Below, one piece after another: positions 59,946-64,000 of a DNA stretch of 64,000 bases (position 1 is its first letter; every line of letters starts with the position of its first letter). Below the pieces are notes generated by a model. That model was not told the origin of the DNA. It did not search any database and was given only the letters and a program-made list of their open reading frames with translations. The stretch spans positions 682,001 through 746,000 of the forward strand of contig JAYKXP010000014.1 of NCBI GenBank assembly GCA_037176845.1, in the 5' to 3' direction. The stretch comes from Paramarasmius palmivorus (taxonomy: Eukaryota; Basidiomycota; Agaricomycetes; Agaricales; Marasmiaceae). Made by a program: the position numbers and the translations under genes.

Positions 59946-60090
59946 TATTCAAAAAGACGGATGAGGTGGAAGTTAGAGTTGGAACCGCCGGCCGGTCCGG
60001 CGATAAGCCCGAAAGCTCGAAACTGCGGAATCCGCGGCAAAATCCCTCAAGTTCCTTGATCATATATCATAACACCCCGTCATCTTCAGA
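59597..60090. promoter_or_regulatory. divergent promoter region
   Basis: About 490 bases between the starts of carrier copy 2 (-) and the hydrolase (+). The part to about 59945 is duplicated upstream of carrier copy 1. No gene was recognised. Confidence 0.4.
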
Positions 60091-61156
60091 ATGCACAAGC
60101 AGACCTACTGTGTAGGAGGAATACCTGCTCATGTCCATAGTGTCTCGAGCACATTTACCAAACCTGTTGTCGTCTGCTTTTTCCTCCATGGACGCGGGTC
60201 GTCGGTAGAAAGTCTAGCACCACACGTCGCAGCGATTCTCAAAGCGTGTTCAACAGTCCAGCTTAACAAGGACCTCGTAATTGTGACATTTGTATGGTCA
60301 TATCTATCTAAAGTGTACGGAAAACTCAGCAATGGCTCTATCATAGGATCATCGCAACCATGGCCATCGGTTGGTCGAGGAGAGAGCCAACAAGGGATGG
60401 AACAAAGACGAATCGAAGAGTAACCCCAAACACGCGTACGCACCGTCCAATTTCTCTCTATTCAACTCAGAATGATGAAGGAACCCTATGACAGGGTGGA
60501 TATGTACACTATGCAAAGTACACTCTACAGCTTCACTATAGCGGTATGATATTGACTATTCCTCAGCTGGGACGGCTCGAGATGTCTCTTTCTTGATCGA
60601 TTTTCTCCCGGCATACCTATTCCCTAACGGTGAGGCCACGATTGCTGAGTGGGGACTTGCTGGTATCAGTCTTGGTGGCCATTCAACCTGGATCGCACTT
60701 TGTCAAGGTGTGTCTCGAAGCTTCTAACCATCGCGATCCGACTCCAGCTTGTGTATATCTGCAGAACCACGGATTACGTTTGGAATACCCATCATAGGAT
60801 GTCCGGACTTTCTTAAGCTCATGTCTGAACGAGCGCAGAAGTTCGGCATATCCCTCGAAGGCTCAGAATACCTTCCGGACAGTATACTGACCGTTATCCG
60901 AAATTCCGATCCCGCGTTCACGGCTTACCAACGAAATGACTCTTCCAACCCATTTTGGGGAAAGAAGATCCTTGTGTTATCGGGAGGAAGCGACACTCTG
61001 GTGCCTTGGAATGCTAGTGAATACATTGTTGCTGAGATTGAGGTTGGAGAGAAAGGTGTGAAGGAAGTCATGGTTCAACCGGAGGCAGGACATGAGTATA
61101 CGAAGGAGATGGAGACGAAGTTGATTGGATTCTTGCTGAACAAGATACTAGTTTAG
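60091..61156 (+). CDS. alpha/beta hydrolase
   Basis: Serine hydrolase of the alpha/beta fold; substrate unknown. Exons join MHKQTYCVGGIPAHVHSVSS, VVVCFFLHGRGSSVESLAPH (oxyanion HGRG) and LNKDLVIVTFDHRNHGHRLV. Next are the short VDMYTMQ exon, RDVSFLIDFLPAYLFP, the nucleophile elbow GLAGISLGGHSTW (Ser in GxSxGG), ITFGIPIIGCPDFL, KKILVLSGGSDTLVPWNASE (acid) and PEAGHEYTKEM (His). The triad is complete. Introns lie at about 60292-60347, 60437-60489, 60517-60569 and 60709-60765. It resembles the DLH/prolyl-oligopeptidase-like cytosolic hydrolases of fungi. The stop is at 61154-61156. Confidence 0.82.
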
Positions 61157-61407
61157 ATCTCTAGACCTGGCAATCAAGCCATACACGATAGGTCCAGAGT
61201 TGTAATTTTATGTGTGTATGTATTTTTCAACGATGGCTACTGTTGATGTACAACCCTTCGAAAAAGACTCCTTCTAATAAGTCCAGACTATAAGCACCAA
61301 ATGGATCACGTATAACGGTCTCTTCTACCGGAGCATTGGCCGGAAAATGAAATATAAAGTAAGAAGGTACATGGAGTTTGAAACTAGTTACTAAATGACC
61401 CAATTCC
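61157..61407. other. convergent 3' spacer
   Basis: About 250 bases between the hydrolase stop and the stop of the single-exon orphan. AT-rich; no gene seen. Confidence 0.4.
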
Positions 61408-62949
61408 TCAACGCAAAGGACCAGCCGCAGCCGACGAAGCAAAAATACCGTCGGGTATGTGTGCGTTGGGAGGAATCACGGGCGTTGTGTCCATCCCTAC
61501 CTGTGGCTCGTGTTCATAGCCAACGACAACAGGCCAAACCTGTTCATTGTCATTAGGGTAGTAATCGGGGTAATAATTATGGAGGGGAGTCGGTTGCGCA
61601 TGAGGGGTGCCATCTGGTACTGCGTTCGCGTATTGTGCGGGGCGTGGAGAAGCCAGTCCAGTCACGTTCGACCTTGGGGTGTACGCTGCAGGAGGTACAG
61701 TGGCTCCAACTCTCGGAGTGTTCAGGTGAGCAGAATTAGGTGTCGCTGGAGCATATGCCATGACTGGTGTGGCGGGAGTCGCTCTCGGAGAGGTAAGGGG
61801 ATTCATATTCATGATTGGTGTAACAGCATTATTGGCGACAGGGGTGGTTGGTATAGGCGCAGGAGCTGGGGCCGCTGGTGTGTACGAAACAGCGACAGGT
61901 TCTTGTCTAGGCGAGAACCCCGCCTCTGGATCCTGGTACATGACTTCTGAAATGGCTGGCCACATTTGACCATTTCCATCCACAAATGGTTGAATGACGC
62001 CGGGCGGGGATTGATGAAGGTTGTTGGCGCCGTTCCGAGCCATTTCTGGTGACTCTCCGGCCGTCAAGTCTAGTTCTTGCATGTCCAACATCCCAGATGG
62101 CTTGTAATTCCTATAATGTTCTCCGTACCACGACGTGGCTATCGCGGTGCGATGTTTGGGGGCTGTCCCGTAGGGTGCCTGCTCACGCACACGCTTCCTC
62201 GATTGGCCAGGGTAGTAGTCCATTGTAACTCGGTCTTCAGCTATCCACGGCAAAGAATTGAATTCGTGTAGGATTTTCTTTAGCTTGGAAAAGTATGAAT
62301 GAAGGGATACGTTGGACGGTGGAGGGGAAGGTGAAGCCATCTTTCGATAATCGGGGGCAGGAAGTGGTTCGACGAATTCTGGGCTACCAATGGCTGGAGC
62401 TGTGAGATACTGAGGTTGGTAGGTGTGATCCACTGCTGTCGTCCCTTCTTCAGTTGTCGGTCCATAATGAAAGGTATCTTCTGAGGAAGATGTTTCGGAG
62501 GGACGTTGTATACTCTGGCCATGGGTATGAGGTAGTCCATTAGTCGGTCCCGCGCCATTGACTGAGTACGGAGGACTGTAGTTCTCCATGGCTCGTGCCC
62601 TTCGACTACCAGCTCCCCACTGTATTGAAGCACCTGTGACGGCTCTCTTCAACCTTTCAAAGTTGAATCCTCCAACGAATCTTCTATCGTCACTTTCACT
62701 GCTACTATGTGTTTGCTGAGCCTCGATGTCCCGAACACTGCCCTCTGTTGCAGGTCCTAGATATGGTGCATCTGGGTCAAGATTCATTCCGGATGGTGCC
62801 GGAGAAGGTATGGGCATTGCTGCGCGTCGAGGATGATCATCTTCTGATTCGCTTCCTGTTCGTCGTGAACGGTGCGTTCGCTGTGACCGAGGCGACATCA
62901 TCCGGGGAGAGCTGATTTTTGGGGGATGTGGGCTGCTAGCATTGGCCAT
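61408..62949 (-). CDS. single-exon disordered orphan protein
   Basis: One uninterrupted frame of 513 residues, unusual beside intron-rich neighbours. It begins with a basic, Ser/Pro-rich segment (SPRSQRTHRSRRTGSESEDD). It then has FVGGFNFERLKRAVTG. The only region that looks folded is about residues 215-265 (NVSLHSYFSKLKKILHEFNS, LPWIAEDRVTMDYYPGQSRK). The C-terminal half is Pro/Ala/Thr-rich (AAPAPAPIPTTPVANN) with repeated TP and SP sites, possible kinase targets. No signal peptide or membrane segment. I do not recognise a family. Confidence 0.7.
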   Translation of the reverse strand: MANASSPHPPKISSPRMMSPRSQRTHRSRRTGSESEDDHPRRAAMPIPSPAPSGMNLDPDAPYLGPATEGSVRDIEAQQTHSSSESDDRRFVGGFNFERLKRAVTGASIQWGAGSRRARAMENYSPPYSVNGAGPTNGLPHTHGQSIQRPSETSSSEDTFHYGPTTEEGTTAVDHTYQPQYLTAPAIGSPEFVEPLPAPDYRKMASPSPPPSNVSLHSYFSKLKKILHEFNSLPWIAEDRVTMDYYPGQSRKRVREQAPYGTAPKHRTAIATSWYGEHYRNYKPSGMLDMQELDLTAGESPEMARNGANNLHQSPPGVIQPFVDGNGQMWPAISEVMYQDPEAGFSPRQEPVAVSYTPAAPAPAPIPTTPVANNAVTPIMNMNPLTSPRATPATPVMAYAPATPNSAHLNTPRVGATVPPAAYTPRSNVTGLASPRPAQYANAVPDGTPHAQPTPLHNYYPDYYPNDNEQVWPVVVGYEHEPQVGMDTTPVIPPNAHIPDGIFASSAAAGPLR

Positions 62950-63264
62950 CGTGAGTTGTCGTTATCGTGAGAGGTAGTGTGTCATGAACGAAGGGAAGGA
63001 ATCGTGGAGGTCGTGTTGCAAGGAATAGTTCCAGAACTATTACCTCGTGTCCCATTTTCAACTTCGGGTCCGTGCGTCATTTCAGGTACCATTTCATTGA
63101 ATTCATTGAAGGACTGGCTTTCAAATGCGAAATGTGTTCTAGTGGTCGTTAACGTTAATACTTTTCGTATGTACATTTCAATGGATTATAAAGTGAAGAT
63201 AATAGGCCATGCGTGTTCGTTACCCAGAACAAAAAAATAATGTACGTGACTCCATCCAATAAGA
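62950..63264. other. intergenic region
   Basis: About 315 bases between the orphan's start and the Ca2+-ATPase stop, both on the minus strand. No gene recognised; it should contain the orphan's promoter. Confidence 0.4.
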
Positions 63265-64000
63265 TCATATAATATTATAATCGCCCCCGAACTTTTTGTA
63301 CGCAGGATCATCGCGAGGGGTATCAGGGTGTATCTGTAGTTTTCCCTCCCATAGTGCGGCAGATGATTTCGATGGATCTGAGCTTGCAGGATCTGAAAGG
63401 TCGCCGGAATGTGTGTAACCTCGAGTGGCAATGGCGCCGGCCATGAGAGTGGGTGCCATTGTAAGCAGCGAAGAACTATGAAGGCGAATTAGCACGATGT
63501 ACAGACCGAGAAGACATCAGAAAACTTACACTCCAATAGGCTCAATGTCGTTCTTCATCTTCGCACTGCGACTCTTGACGACAAAGCTGTTCGCACGAAG
63601 ACGTCCTCCTCGTAAGGTTGTGAATGTCCTCAAGTTATCTTGCACCAACAAAACGGCGCCGCTCCAGCCCTCTTGGTCGACAGCGGAAGTAGGAAGAACC
63701 TTGCGTCTACCGATAAGTCCAATTTTCTTGAAAGCTTTCTCGAAAGGTCCATTAGGCAGACAACGAATGAGAGCACCAAGAGGAATGGAAACGAAGCCGA
63801 GAGCAAGAGATATGCCCCATTCGCGACCACCAACTCTGACGACTGTAAAGGCGGCGCCACCAACAAAGACAATCAAAACTTGAATTGCAATTTCTAGAAA
63901 CAATGGTAAATCTCAGGTGGCGAGGTTTGCGGTGCAAGCGACTTACCGAGAAGTGTGATTCCAACGAAGTAAGGGTTACGATGCATGCCCTCAAAGATAT
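63265..64000 (-). CDS. C-terminus of plasma-membrane-type Ca2+-ATPase (partial)
   Basis: Only the last three exons are in the window; the gene continues beyond the right edge. IFEGMHRNPYFVGITLL begins transmembrane helix 9 of PMCA/PMC1-type P-type ATPases. EIAIQVLIVFVGGAAFTVVR and WGISLALGFVSIPLGALIRC complete the last helices, and a basic cytosolic tail follows (AFKKIGLIGRRKVLP). The tail ends with a short exon finishing KFGGDYNII at 63265-63267. The fungal protein pumps Ca2+ into the vacuole or out of the cell. No catalytic domain can be checked here. Confidence 0.85.

Overview
This is nuclear DNA from a filamentous basidiomycete, most likely an Agaricomycete. The evidence is about 25 multi-exon genes packed on both strands, introns of roughly 45-70 nt with GTNNGY donors, and eukaryotic housekeeping proteins (eIF1A, MED25, APC10, UBA4, DBP2, SWI3/RSC8, PMCA). 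There are also fungal families: GH18 chitinase with a CBM5/12 module, mitofissin, PHO84-type phosphate symporter and ECM3/PIN-like carriers. No rRNA, tRNA, CRISPR or complete transposon was seen. All exon joins were inferred by eye from splice signals and protein continuity, with no transcript data.

Layout. 0-3.8 kb: an edge fragment of an aminopeptidase P gene, an unrecognised gene, and a frameshifted aminopeptidase P copy. 4-7.6 kb (-): a large secreted DUF7029/DUF7223-like protein. 8.7-13 kb (+): a tandem pair of TKL-like kinases. 13.4-19.3 kb (-): a CoA-dependent acyltransferase, an intact aminopeptidase P, and a small mitofissin (Atg44) homologue. 19.7-22 kb (+): an orphan glycosylated membrane protein. 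22.1-25.2 kb (-): Mediator subunit MED25. 25.6-28.2 kb (+): a tandem pair of short coiled-coil orphans. 28.5-30.8 kb (-): a phosphate:H+ symporter. 31.2-33 kb (+): an LYRM5/ETFRF1-type LYR protein and eIF1A. 33.7-36 kb (-): a GH18 chitinase. 37.2-41.9 kb: a PITH-domain protein (-) diverging from a DDT/PHD chromatin protein (+). 42.2-45.5 kb: APC10 (-), UBA4 (+) and a UBX protein (-). 46.1-48.7 kb: an RSR1/Rap GTPase (-) diverging from an RS-tailed cyclophilin (+). 49-54 kb (+): DBP2 and SWI3/RSC8. 54.3-59.6 kb (-): a small four-helix membrane protein and a recent tandem duplication of an ECM3/PIN-like carrier. 60-63 kb: an alpha/beta hydrolase (+) and a single-exon disordered orphan (-). At the right edge is the C-terminus of a plasma-membrane Ca2+-ATPase (-).

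The genes do not form one pathway. Local themes are gene duplication (peptidases, kinases, coiled-coil orphans, carriers) and divergent housekeeping pairs that share short promoters. The splicing is unusual: four introns need a GC-AG donor (always GCAAGT), three exons are only 11-12 nt long, the DBP2 start codon stands alone in its coding exon, and DBP2 carries a 648-nt late intron of the kind used for autoregulation in yeasts. I found no convincing wholly new system. The best candidates for undescribed biology are the coiled-coil pair at 25.6-28.2 kb and the conserved non-kinase tail of the kinase pair.
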